A DNA stretch of 64,000 bases, taken from CAWICD01 sp052267165. Its GTDB lineage: Bacteria > Vulcanimicrobiota > Vulcanimicrobiia > Vulcanimicrobiales > Vulcanimicrobiaceae. The DNA is taken from contig JBKQHO010000025.1 of the NCBI GenBank assembly GCA_052267165.1, positions 54,231-118,230 on the forward strand, written 5' to 3'. The notes beneath the pieces were generated by a model. The model made no database searches. It saw nothing but the letters and a program-made list of their open reading frames with translations, and had not been told where the DNA came from. The position numbers were made by a program, and so were the translations under genes. This document shows positions 35,934-44,329 of the stretch, piece after piece. The stretch's first letter is position 1; every line of letters starts with the position of its first letter.

Positions 35934-36763
35934 TGCTGCGCTCCGGGCGGATCATCTACACCAACGACCTGCCGATCTATACCGCCTTCGACGAAGGCGT
36001 CGTCCGCTATCCGGGCGCGCTCGTCGCCGACGTTCCGTCCAATCTCAACGCGGCGCTGGTGGCGGGCCGGCTCGACGTCAGCCCGATCAGCGCCTTCCAA
36101 TACGGAAAGTATGCCGACCGGCTGGCGCTCTTGCCCGAACTGTGCATCGGATCGCGCAAGGACGTCTGGTCGGTGGTCTGCGTCAGCCGCAAGCCGCTCG
36201 AGGAGCTCGACGGCGCGCAGATCTTCGTCACCAAAGAATCGGCCAGCGGACGCAACCTGCTGCGCGTGCTGCTCGAGCGGCGTTTCGGCGTTAAAGCGCT
36301 CTTCATCGACTCGGACGATCCCTTCGGCGCGGCGGCCGCGGGCGAGGCGGCGCTGTTGATCGGCGACCGTGCCATCGATGCGCAGCAGACGTTCCGCCCT
36401 TCGAACGTACACGATCTGGGAACGCACTGGCACGCCTGGACGGGGCTCGACATGGTCTATGCCGTCTGGGCCGTGCGCCGCGACGTGCTCGCCTCGCATC
36501 CCGACGAGGTGCAGGCGGCGCTCGACGCGCTCGTTCTTTCGCAGTCGTGGGGCAACGCGCACCTCGACCGCGTGGTCGAGTCGGCGCAACGCACGCGCGC
36601 GCGTCCGGCGGGCTTCTACGAGGCCTATTACGCCACGCTCAACTTCGCATTCGACGAGCAGGCCCGTGCCGGGCTGGCCCGTTACTTCGCGGAACTGCAC
36701 GCGATCGGCGCGATCGCGTCGGTCCCGCCGGTCGAACCGGAGGCGCTCCTTGTCACTCGCTGA
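35933..36763 (+). CDS. mqnA: Chorismate dehydratase MqnA
   Basis: 276 residues beginning at GTG 35933, overlapping the mqnE stop by one base. The periplasmic-binding-protein-like fold begins GRIIYTNDLPIYTAFDEG, with VPSNLNAALVAGRLDVSPIS and AFQYGKYADRLALLP. MqnA removes water from chorismate to give 3-enolpyruvylbenzoate, the first committed step. DLGTHWHAWTGLDMVYAVWA is a conserved late segment. It overlaps mqnC by 14 nt. The order E-A-C with overlaps indicates one operon. Confidence 0.92.
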   Translation: MLRSGRIIYTNDLPIYTAFDEGVVRYPGALVADVPSNLNAALVAGRLDVSPISAFQYGKYADRLALLPELCIGSRKDVWSVVCVSRKPLEELDGAQIFVTKESASGRNLLRVLLERRFGVKALFIDSDDPFGAAAAGEAALLIGDRAIDAQQTFRPSNVHDLGTHWHAWTGLDMVYAVWAVRRDVLASHPDEVQAALDALVLSQSWGNAHLDRVVESAQRTRARPAGFYEAYYATLNFAFDEQARAGLARYFAELHAIGAIASVPPVEPEALLVTR

Positions 36764-37835
36764 GCTGCTCGAGCGCGCGGCCCACGGCGCCCGGCTGAGC
36801 TTCGACGAAGGCGTGCGGCTCTACCAAGAGGCGTCGCTGCACGAGCTGGGCGCCGCCGCGCATCACCGGCGCATGTCGCTCTATCCCACGAGCGACGTGA
36901 CCTACGTGATCGACACCACGATCAACTACACCAACGTCTGCAACGTCCACTGCACGTTCTGCGCTTTCTTCCGGCCGGAGAAGCACGGCCAAGGCTACAC
37001 GATGTCGCACGACGCCGTGCTGGCCCGCGTCAAGTTCGCGGCCGATCAGGGCGCGACCCAGATCATGATCCAGGGCGGGGTCAATCCGGAGCTGCGCATC
37101 GAGTGGTTCGAGCAGCTCTTCCGCCGCGTCGGCGAAGAGTACCCCGGCGTCGACATCCACTCGCTGTCGGTCTCGGAGATCGCGGGCTTGGCGAAGGTCG
37201 AAGCGCTCTCGACGCGCGAGGTGCTCGTGCGCCTCAAGTCGGCCGGGCTCAAGTCGCTGCCGGGCGCGGGCGCCGAGATTCTCGTCGAGCGCGTGCGCAA
37301 GCGGATCAGCGCGCGCAAGATCAAGCCGGAAGCGTGGCTGGCCGTGATGCGCGAGGCGCAGCTGCTGGGCATGCCGACGACGGCGACCATGATGTTCGGC
37401 TCGATCGAGCGTCCCGAGGAGCGCATCGAGCACCTCGAAGCGATCCGCGGCTTGCAAGACGAGACGGGCGGCTTCACCGCCTTCATCCCGTGGTACTACG
37501 TGCCGTGGAAGACGCCGCTGCGCGGCAAGGAAGCGACCGGGCTCGAGTACTTGCGCGTGCTCGCGATCTCGCGGCTCTACCTCGACAACGTGGCGCACTT
37601 GCAGGCTTCCTGGCTGACGCCGGGCCTGAAGATGGGCCAGCTCGCGCTCTTCTACGGCTGCGACGACATGGGCGGGACGATCCTCGAGGAGCGCGTCGTG
37701 CACGATGCGGGCTCGACCAACGAAGCGACGCGCCGTCAGCTCGAAGAGCTCATCGTGGGTGCGGGTTTCCGTCCCGTCGTGCGCGACACGTATTGGAACC
37801 TGCGTCCCGAGATGGCGCTGGCCGGCGCCGGCTAA
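36750..37835 (+). CDS. mqnC: Cyclic dehypoxanthine futalosine synthase MqnC
   Basis: 361 residues from TTG 36750, 6-7 nt after GGAGG. The frame stays open further upstream, but that part is mqnA read in another frame. Radical-SAM cluster motif CNVHCTFCAFF, then IMIQGGVNPELRIEWFEQL, KSLPGAGAEILVERVRKRIS and the GCDDMGGTILEERVV signature of MqnC. It cyclises dehypoxanthine futalosine in menaquinone synthesis. The nucleosidase (mqnB) and mqnD are not in this window. Confidence 0.94.
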   Translation: MSLAELLERAAHGARLSFDEGVRLYQEASLHELGAAAHHRRMSLYPTSDVTYVIDTTINYTNVCNVHCTFCAFFRPEKHGQGYTMSHDAVLARVKFAADQGATQIMIQGGVNPELRIEWFEQLFRRVGEEYPGVDIHSLSVSEIAGLAKVEALSTREVLVRLKSAGLKSLPGAGAEILVERVRKRISARKIKPEAWLAVMREAQLLGMPTTATMMFGSIERPEERIEHLEAIRGLQDETGGFTAFIPWYYVPWKTPLRGKEATGLEYLRVLAISRLYLDNVAHLQASWLTPGLKMGQLALFYGCDDMGGTILEERVVHDAGSTNEATRRQLEELIVGAGFRPVVRDTYWNLRPEMALAGAG

Positions 37836-37885
37836 AGCTAAAGGCGCTTCGAGCGAACCTTAGGACCTACGCTTCGCGCCGGCGG

Positions 37886-38968
37886 CTAGGTCGCTTCAGC
37901 GATGGTCGCGGCGCCGAGCACTTCGTCGCTTTCGAGCTCGTAGAGAGCCACGAGCTGGCCCGGCGCGATCGCGCGCTCCGGTTCTTCGAAGGCGAGCCGC
38001 AGCGCGCCGTCGCGCGCGTCGAGCGTTGCCGTCGCGACGTTGAGCGGCGAACGGTAACGCGTCATCGCGCGTACGCGCACGGGGCGCGCGAAGCGCTCGG
38101 GCCGGATGAGATTGACGTCGCGCGCGATCAGACCGAAAGCGAACAGCTCCTCTTCGCGTCCGATCACGACGGTATTCGTGCGCGGGTCCAGGCGCGTCAC
38201 GTAGCGCGGTCCGTCGTTGAAGTGGGTGGCGGGTAGACCGCGGCGCTGACCGACCGTGAAGTGCGTGATGCCGCCGTGCGTGCCGACCGGTTCGCCGCGG
38301 GTCGTGACGACCTCGCCCCGTCGCTTCTCACCGGCGTCGAGCAGCGCGCGGTAGTCGCCGCCTTCGACGAAACAAATGTCTTGCGAGTCGGGCTTGGCCG
38401 CAACGGGCAATCCGAGCCGTCGAGCTTGCTCGCGCGTCTGGGCCTTGGTCGAATCGCCCAGCGGCAGAACCAGACACGCCAGTTGCTCGCGCGTCAGTTG
38501 AGCGAGCGCGTACGATTGGTCTTTCGAGCGGTCCGAGCCTGCGTGAAGACGCGGTCCGTCCGCGGTCTGTTCGAGCCGCGCATAATGGCCGGTCGCGACC
38601 AAACGGGCTCCGAGCCGCTCGGCGAAGCGCCGCAGCGTCCCCAGCTTGACGAAGTTGTTGCAGGCGACGCATGGATTGGGCGTCCGGCCGCTACGATAGT
38701 CGTCGACGAACCGGTTAACGACCTCGCGCTGGAATGCTTCCTCGAAGTCCAGCACGTAGTGCGGGATTCCCAGCTTTGCCGCGCTGCGCCGGGCGTCGTC
38801 GAAATCCTCCGCCCCACAACACGACTTGGCGTGTGCGGGCCGCGTCGGGCCGTACATCTTCATGGTGACGCCGACGACCTCGAAGCCCCGCTCCACGAGC
38901 AAACCGGCAGCGACCGCCGAATCGACGCCGCCGCTCATTGCCGCCACGATGCGAGTGTTGCCGGACAT
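37886..38968 (-). CDS. mnmA: tRNA-specific 2-thiouridylase MnmA
   Basis: 360 residues; the start is chosen at ATG 38968 (MSGNTRIVAAMSGGVDSAVA), with 15 further in-frame codons upstream that lack family similarity. The PP-loop SGGVDSAV binds ATP. PNPCVACNNFVKLG carries the first catalytic Cys and SQDICFVEGGDYRALL the second. It thiolates U34 of Glu, Gln and Lys tRNAs. It is divergent from the rodZ-like gene with 43 bp between the starts. Confidence 0.94.
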   Translation of the reverse strand: MSGNTRIVAAMSGGVDSAVAAGLLVERGFEVVGVTMKMYGPTRPAHAKSCCGAEDFDDARRSAAKLGIPHYVLDFEEAFQREVVNRFVDDYRSGRTPNPCVACNNFVKLGTLRRFAERLGARLVATGHYARLEQTADGPRLHAGSDRSKDQSYALAQLTREQLACLVLPLGDSTKAQTREQARRLGLPVAAKPDSQDICFVEGGDYRALLDAGEKRRGEVVTTRGEPVGTHGGITHFTVGQRRGLPATHFNDGPRYVTRLDPRTNTVVIGREEELFAFGLIARDVNLIRPERFARPVRVRAMTRYRSPLNVATATLDARDGALRLAFEEPERAIAPGQLVALYELESDEVLGAATIAEAT

Positions 38969-39011
38969 GCGGCTACCAGGATAACCTATCGTCGGCGCTA
39001 ACTCAAAGCGC

Positions 39012-39800
39012 ATGCCAGCTCTCGGCGATGAGTTTCGCGCTGCTCGCGAAGCGCGCCATCTCTCGCTTTCGGATGTCTCCGAGCAGCTTCATATTCGTGC
39101 GCTCTATTTGCAGGCCATCGAGCGCGAAGAATGGAGCTCTATCGGCGCGGCCGTCTACGTGCGCGGCTTCATCCGCTCGTACGCGCGTTTCTTGGAGATC
39201 GACCCGGATCGTGCGCTGGCTGCTTTCGTCGAGACGCGCCCGGCGCCGGATCCGGCCGCGCGCTATGCCGCGGTCGCCCCGACGCCGACCGTCGCCGGCC
39301 TGCGAACGCCGAATCGGGCGCGCCCGTCGCCGTGGCTCATGGTCGCCGCCGTCGTGGCGCTGGCGCTCGTCGGCTTCGTCGGCTACAACTACTTCCAGGT
39401 GCAAGCGAGCAACCAGCCCGCGCCGGGCGCCGCGGCCACTTCCACAGCAGCCCCGGCGATGGCAGCCAATGGACCAAGCGACCAAGCTTCTGTCGTGCCG
39501 CCCGTCTCCCCGGCGCCGATCCTCGCGCCGAAGCCCTCCGCTGCCCCAACGTTGGTTCCGTCGCAAACGATCGAGGTGCGCCTGACGGACCGCTCCTGGC
39601 TGCGCGTCGACGTCGACGGCAAGAAGGCGCTCGAGGGTATTTTCCCTGCCGGGACGCGCAAGCAATTCCACGGGCGCTCGGCCGACGTGCGGGCCGGTAA
39701 CGCGGGCGGCGTAGTGCTGGTCGTCAACGGCAAAGACGAAGGCACGATGGGCCACCTGGGCGACGTCGTCGAGCGGACGTTCGCGCTCGCGCAAGAGTAG
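39012..39800 (+). CDS. RodZ-like membrane protein (HTH_25 + DUF4115)
   Basis: 262 residues. The N-terminal helix-turn-helix GDEFRAAREARHLSLSDVSE to SYARFLEIDPD is the RodZ cytoplasmic domain. A single membrane helix (WLMVAAVVALALVGFVGYNY, about 111-130) is followed by an Ala/Pro-rich linker and a periplasmic DUF4115 β-domain (IEVRLTDRSWLRVDVDGKKA). RodZ links MreB to the elongation machinery and sets cell shape; mreB is not here. It lies 2 bp before yajQ and heads a run of co-directional genes to 46318. Confidence 0.87.
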   Translation: MPALGDEFRAAREARHLSLSDVSEQLHIRALYLQAIEREEWSSIGAAVYVRGFIRSYARFLEIDPDRALAAFVETRPAPDPAARYAAVAPTPTVAGLRTPNRARPSPWLMVAAVVALALVGFVGYNYFQVQASNQPAPGAAATSTAAPAMAANGPSDQASVVPPVSPAPILAPKPSAAPTLVPSQTIEVRLTDRSWLRVDVDGKKALEGIFPAGTRKQFHGRSADVRAGNAGGVVLVVNGKDEGTMGHLGDVVERTFALAQE

Positions 39801-39802
39801 CG

Positions 39803-40294
39803 ATGCCGGTCGACTCCTCCTTCGACGTCGTTTCCAAAGTCGACGCCCAAGAGCTCGACAACGCCCTCAACCAGACCCGCAAGGAGATCGCCGGACGCTT
39901 CGACTTCAAGGGCTCGATGACGTCGGTCGAGAGCACCGACAAGACGATCACCATCGTCACCGATGACGAACTCAAGCTCAAGAACGTCCTCGACATCTTG
40001 CAGAGCAAGGCGACGAAGCGCGGCATATCGCTCAAAGCCTTCGAGTACGCCAAAGTCGAGCCGGCCGCGGGCCAGACGGTGCGCCAAGTCATCACGGTCA
40101 GGAGCGGCATCCCCAAGGACAAGTCCAAACCGCTGCTCGAGGCCGTCAAGGGCGCCAAGCTTAAAGTGACCGTGCAATATCAAGACGAGCAGCTGCGCGT
40201 CTCGGGCAAGAACAAGGATGACCTGCAGAAGGTGCAACAGCTTCTGCGGGGCCTCGACTACGAGCTGCCGCTGCAGTTCGTCAACTACCGGTGA
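39803..40294 (+). CDS. yajQ: YajQ-family nucleotide-binding protein
   Basis: 163 residues, close to the family length. SSFDVVSKVDAQELDNALNQ, EIAGRFDFKGS and the C-terminal LQKVQQLLRGLDYELPLQFV are conserved throughout the UPF0234/YajQ family. Members bind nucleotides; one from Xanthomonas is reported as a cyclic-di-GMP effector. The role here is unknown. The stop overlaps the rimO start as GTGA. Confidence 0.93.
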   Translation: MPVDSSFDVVSKVDAQELDNALNQTRKEIAGRFDFKGSMTSVESTDKTITIVTDDELKLKNVLDILQSKATKRGISLKAFEYAKVEPAAGQTVRQVITVRSGIPKDKSKPLLEAVKGAKLKVTVQYQDEQLRVSGKNKDDLQKVQQLLRGLDYELPLQFVNYR

Positions 40295-41688
40295 AGCGGC
40301 ACGACGGCTCGCAGCGCCGCGTTGCGTTCGTCAGCCTCGGGTGCGCCAAGAACCTCGTCGACTCCGAAGTGATGATCGGCAAGCTTGGGCTTGCGGGCTG
40401 GGAGCTCGTCGCCGACGCCTCGCAGGCGGATGCCGTCGTGGTCAACACGTGTGCGTTCATCGACCCTGCCAAGGCGGAGTCGACGGACGCGATCTTGGCG
40501 CAGGCCGCCGCCAAGCGGCCGGGTCAACAACTCATCGTCGCGGGCTGTCTCTCGCAGCGCTACGGCGAGGAGCTGCGCACACTCGTCCCTGAGATCGACG
40601 GCATCGTCGGGACCGGCGCCTACGCCTCGATCGGCGAGGTCCTCGAAGAGGCGCGGGCGGGAAGAGCGCCCTTGCGGCTCGATTTCGAGCCCGAGCCCGA
40701 GCACGATTTTCTGCCGCGCTTGGTCACCACGCCTCGAGCGACCGCCTACTTGAAGATCGCCGAGGGCTGCGACCATCCGTGCACCTTCTGCATCATCCCC
40801 ACGCTGCGCGGCCGCTTCAGGAGCCGTAGCCGGGAGTCGATCCTCTTAGAAGCGCGCGCGCTGGCCGATGCGGGTACGAAAGAGCTGATCCTGATCGCAC
40901 AGGACACCTCGATGTACGGCCGCGACCGTGGTCTGCGGCGCGGAGGTCTGGCCGACTTGCTCGGCGACCTCCACGAGATCGGAGGGCTCGAATGGATCCG
41001 GCTCCTCTACCTGTACCCGGCGACGGTCGACGACGAGCTGATCGATGCCATGGCGCGCCTGCCCAAGGTGTGTAAGTATCTGGACATGCCTCTTCAGCAC
41101 GCGCATCCCGAGGTGTTGCGCGCAATGTTGCGCCCCGGCAGCGGCGAGCGTTATCTCGAGATCCTCGACGGATTCCGCAGTCGCGTCCCAGGAATCACCC
41201 TGCGCTCGACCTTCATCGTCGGATTCCCCGGCGAGCGCGAGGAGCACGTCGACTACTTGGAGGCGTGGCTCGCCCGCGCCGAGCTCGACCGCGTCGGATT
41301 CTTCGCCTACAGCCGCGAGGACGGCACGCCGGCCGCGCCGCTCGGCGCGCAAGTCCCCGCCAAGGAGAAGCGCAAGCGCCTCGTACGCCTGCGCGACGTG
41401 CAGCGCCACGCCTCGGCGCGAGCGCGAGCCCGGCGCATCGGCCGGACGGAACGCGTGCTGGTCGAGGAGCGGCGCCGCCTGCGCCCCGGCGACCCGGTGC
41501 GTGAAGCGCTCGGAGCCGCGCACGTGATGGCCGGACGGTCGATGGGCGAGGCGCCCGGCGTCGACGGCCTGGTATTTTTCAGCGGCGAAGTTCCCGTCGG
41601 CGAGTTCGTTCCGGTGACGCTCGCCGGGGCGACGGCCTTCGACTTCTACGGCGTGCAAGCGGCCGTCGCGGCGGAGGTCGCGGTCTAG
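40291..41688 (+). CDS. rimO: Ribosomal protein S12 methylthiotransferase RimO
   Basis: 465 residues from GTG 40291. Three N-terminal cluster cysteines are in SLGCAKNLVDSEV, NTCAFIDPA and AGCLSQRYGEE; the radical-SAM cluster is CDHPCTFCIIPTLRGRFRSR. GCAKNLVDSE distinguishes RimO from the tRNA enzyme MiaB. The C-terminus is the TRAM domain ending EFVPVTLAGATAFDFYGV. It adds a methylthio group to an Asp of S12. Its stop shares one base with the LCP gene start. Confidence 0.93.
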   Translation: MKRHDGSQRRVAFVSLGCAKNLVDSEVMIGKLGLAGWELVADASQADAVVVNTCAFIDPAKAESTDAILAQAAAKRPGQQLIVAGCLSQRYGEELRTLVPEIDGIVGTGAYASIGEVLEEARAGRAPLRLDFEPEPEHDFLPRLVTTPRATAYLKIAEGCDHPCTFCIIPTLRGRFRSRSRESILLEARALADAGTKELILIAQDTSMYGRDRGLRRGGLADLLGDLHEIGGLEWIRLLYLYPATVDDELIDAMARLPKVCKYLDMPLQHAHPEVLRAMLRPGSGERYLEILDGFRSRVPGITLRSTFIVGFPGEREEHVDYLEAWLARAELDRVGFFAYSREDGTPAAPLGAQVPAKEKRKRLVRLRDVQRHASARARARRIGRTERVLVEERRRLRPGDPVREALGAAHVMAGRSMGEAPGVDGLVFFSGEVPVGEFVPVTLAGATAFDFYGVQAAVAAEVAV

Positions 41689-43169
41689 TGCCCAAGCACA
41701 TGGCGCCCCGCGGCGGTTCCGTCCCGCCGCCCGGCGACGACGGCGCCGGCAACCACGGCCGCGATCACGGCCACGATCACGGCCGCGATCACGATCACGA
41801 CGGCCACGGCGGGCACTACGACCACCCGATCCTGCACAACGTCTTGATGGTGCTCGGGCTGCTCGTGGGCTTGGTCGCGGGCGCGGTCGTGACGCAGTCG
41901 CTGGTGCAGCACCGCTCGCCGACCGACGTGGTCGCGAGCGACGTCGCTCCCTTCATCGTCGAGCCGCCGCAAGCGCACTTCCACAAGGACCGGATCGCGC
42001 TGCTGCTGCTGGGCATCGACTACAACTACAACGAGAAGGACGAAGAGTTCTCGAGCGACGCCCGCAGCGACACGATCATGGCGATCTCGCTGAATTTCCC
42101 GACGTCGCAGAACCCGCAGGGCTCGATCTCGATCCTCTCGGTGCCGCGCGATACCGACGTCGTTCTGCCGAACGGGCGTGAAGACAAGATCAACGCGGCC
42201 TACGCCGACGGCGGGAACAACCCGTACGACGACGCGCACTATTCGGAGAAGGTCGTCGCCGACTTCCTGGGGATACCGCACTTCGACCGGTTCATCACGC
42301 TGCGCATCAACGCGACGAAGGATCTGATCGACGCGATCGGCGGCATCGACGTCGTGCCCGACGAGACGATGAACTACGACGACAACTGGGGCCACCTGCA
42401 CATCCACTTCATCGGGAGCAAGCTGTATCACATGAACGGCGATCAGGCCGTCTCGTACAGCCGCTTCCGGCACGACGAGTGCAGCGACCCGTGCCGCATC
42501 AAGCGCCAGCAGCAAGTCATCCGGATCGTGGCGGCCAAGCTGAAGAACGACAAGTTCAACGACCTGCTGCACGTCAACCAGCTCATCTCCGTCATCCGGC
42601 GCAACACGTATACCGACATCAGCGACCGCGAAGCCCTGAGCCTCGCGATGGCGTTTCAGCACGTCGATCTCGCCAAGCTCAAGACCGAGCAAGTGGCCTA
42701 CGTCGCCGACAAGGATCTGTCGTGCTGCGGCGACGTGCTGATCGCCGACGACACGGCGAAGGACGCGCTCGTGAAGAAGTTGTTCCTCGAGCCGATCGTG
42801 CCGAGCGTGCCGCCGGATGCGCGCGCCGTGGCGGCGGTCGACCCGTCCACGGTGCACGTCGACGTGCGCAACGGCAGCGGCGTCTCGGGGCTCGGCGCGA
42901 AGATGGCGGGCGCGCTGCGCGGGCTCGGCTTCCGCGTCGACAGCGTCGCGAACGCCGACTCGTTCGCTTACGACGCGACCGAGATCCACGTCCATTCGGC
43001 AACGGCGCCGCTGGCGGGCGAGCGCGTGCGACAGGCGCTCGCGCTCAAGTCCGCCGTCGTGCAGCCCGATCCGCCCTCCGCCGGCGCGGCGCCCTCGAGC
43101 GACGTGACCGTCATCGTCGGGCACGACTACAGCGTCTCGCCGCAGCACGAAGCTTCCGCGGTGAAGTGA
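41688..43169 (+). CDS. LytR-CpsA-Psr (LCP) family glycopolymer ligase with His-rich N-terminus
   Basis: 493 residues from GTG 41688. The cytoplasmic N-terminus (about residues 20-45) is an alternating His/Asp/Gly tract. One membrane helix (NVLMVLGLLVGLVAGAVV) leads to the LCP domain: LLLGIDYNYNEKDE, SDTIMAISLNF, SILSVPRDTDVVLPNGREDK and VSYSRFRHDECSD with catalytic Arg/Asp residues. A LytR_C domain (STVHVDVRNGSGVSGLGAKM) follows. LCP enzymes attach polyprenyl-linked glycopolymers to the cell wall or surface. The His/Asp tract is not normal for the family and may bind metal. Confidence 0.9.
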   Translation: MPKHMAPRGGSVPPPGDDGAGNHGRDHGHDHGRDHDHDGHGGHYDHPILHNVLMVLGLLVGLVAGAVVTQSLVQHRSPTDVVASDVAPFIVEPPQAHFHKDRIALLLLGIDYNYNEKDEEFSSDARSDTIMAISLNFPTSQNPQGSISILSVPRDTDVVLPNGREDKINAAYADGGNNPYDDAHYSEKVVADFLGIPHFDRFITLRINATKDLIDAIGGIDVVPDETMNYDDNWGHLHIHFIGSKLYHMNGDQAVSYSRFRHDECSDPCRIKRQQQVIRIVAAKLKNDKFNDLLHVNQLISVIRRNTYTDISDREALSLAMAFQHVDLAKLKTEQVAYVADKDLSCCGDVLIADDTAKDALVKKLFLEPIVPSVPPDARAVAAVDPSTVHVDVRNGSGVSGLGAKMAGALRGLGFRVDSVANADSFAYDATEIHVHSATAPLAGERVRQALALKSAVVQPDPPSAGAAPSSDVTVIVGHDYSVSPQHEASAVK

Positions 43170-43180
43170 GGAACGCCGGA

Positions 43181-43999
43181 GTGCAGCGTTTGCTCCCCCT
43201 CGCGCTGCTCGCCACCGTCGCGTTCGTCGGCGGCGCGTACAAAGTCATTGCGCATTTCTCGCAGCCGGTGACGCCCGCGATCGTGCTGCGTACCGACAAC
43301 GCGCACGAGCTGCTCTCGCCGAGCTTCGCGGCGCGCGTCGACCGCTTTCTGCACGACCGGCCGCCGGTGGACCGCTCGGAAAGCCCGCGGCTCGTCGCGC
43401 TGACGTTCGACGACGGACCGTATCCGGTCGAAACGCCGCTGCTGCTCGACATCCTGGCCGATGCGCACGTGCACGCGACGTTCTTCCTCATCGGCGACGA
43501 TGCGCGGCAGTATCCGGATTTGGCGCGCCGGATCGCGGCAGCCGGCCACGAGATCGCCAACCACACCCTGACCCATCCGGCCGATTTCGAGGCGCTCGAC
43601 GGCGACCAAGTGGTGCGCGAGCTCAACGGCGCCGCCGCGACGCTCGGGCAGTACGCGAACGATCCCGCGATCCGCAGCATGATGCGGCCGCCGCACGGCC
43701 GCTTCACCGAAGCGACGGTCGAAGCCGCCCAGCGCGATGGCTACGACGTCATCTTGTGGAACGATGATCCCGGCGACTGGCGCGCCGTTCCCCCGCAGCG
43801 CATCGCCGACCACATCGAACAGTACGCAACCGCGCCCGACATCATCTTGCTCCACAGCGGCCGGCTGGCTACGGTGGAGATGCTGCCGGAAGTCATCGAA
43901 CGGTTCAAGGCGGCCGGTTTCCAGTTCGTCACGGTCGGAGAGCTGATGCGCCGTGTCCCGGTGGTCGAAATCGACCATCCGGCAAAACATCCGGTGTAA
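43181..43999 (+). CDS. Membrane-anchored polysaccharide deacetylase (NodB/CE4)
   Basis: 272 residues from GTG 43181. An N-terminal membrane or signal segment (LLPLALLATVAFVGGAYKVI) places it in the periplasm. The catalytic motif is LTFDDGPYP (about residue 74), the metal-binding histidines are in HEIANHTLTH (122-131), followed by RPPHGRFTEATV, and a late IILLHSG His. It would remove N-acetyl groups from peptidoglycan or another glycan. It lies 11 bp after the LCP gene, suggesting joint work on envelope polymers. Confidence 0.9.
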   Translation: MQRLLPLALLATVAFVGGAYKVIAHFSQPVTPAIVLRTDNAHELLSPSFAARVDRFLHDRPPVDRSESPRLVALTFDDGPYPVETPLLLDILADAHVHATFFLIGDDARQYPDLARRIAAAGHEIANHTLTHPADFEALDGDQVVRELNGAAATLGQYANDPAIRSMMRPPHGRFTEATVEAAQRDGYDVILWNDDPGDWRAVPPQRIADHIEQYATAPDIILLHSGRLATVEMLPEVIERFKAAGFQFVTVGELMRRVPVVEIDHPAKHPV

Positions 44000-44031
44000 A
44001 CGCGCCGAACCTTCGACCGACGGAGGCTGAC

Positions 44032-44244
44032 TTGGGTAGGCAGATTATCAACACCAAGCGCAAGGGCACGTCCCCGCGCACGATCTTGCGGCTGGTGATT
44101 CTGGTCGTGTTGCTGATCGCGATCGCGATCGGGACGTTCTTCTGGCTGCACAGACACGCCGCGGCGACCGCCTGGAACGGCGCCGCGATGCGCGTGCAGA
44201 CGTTCGCCTTCGCCGCGCGCGGTTTCGCGTTGCAGCGGGTCTAG
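44032..44244 (+). CDS. Small single-pass membrane protein, 70 aa
   Basis: The start is TTG 44032, preceded at good distance by GGAGG. A basic N-terminus (GRQIINTKRKGTSPRTIL) leads to one strong membrane helix (RLVILVVLLIAIAIGTFFWL), giving an N-in topology, then a ~30-residue outer tail. No family is recognised. It sits between the deacetylase and the histidine kinase, and may be an accessory of either. Confidence 0.65.
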   Translation: MGRQIINTKRKGTSPRTILRLVILVVLLIAIAIGTFFWLHRHAAATAWNGAAMRVQTFAFAARGFALQRV

Positions 44245-44329
44245 CCCGACGCATACCAGCACCAGCGAGCCGGGCACGCAGCTCGCCGCGATCGCGGAGC
44301 GCATCCGGGCGGCTTCCTCGCGCGAGGAG

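Noticed and set aside
41745..41830. Tandem DNA repeat or CRISPR-like array
   Set aside because: The periodicity comes from His/Asp/Gly codons in a coding region; no conserved spacers.
41685..43148. 487-codon minus-strand ORF opposite the LCP gene
   Set aside because: Antisense artefact; its Val/His/Arg-rich runs mirror the LCP gene's codons.
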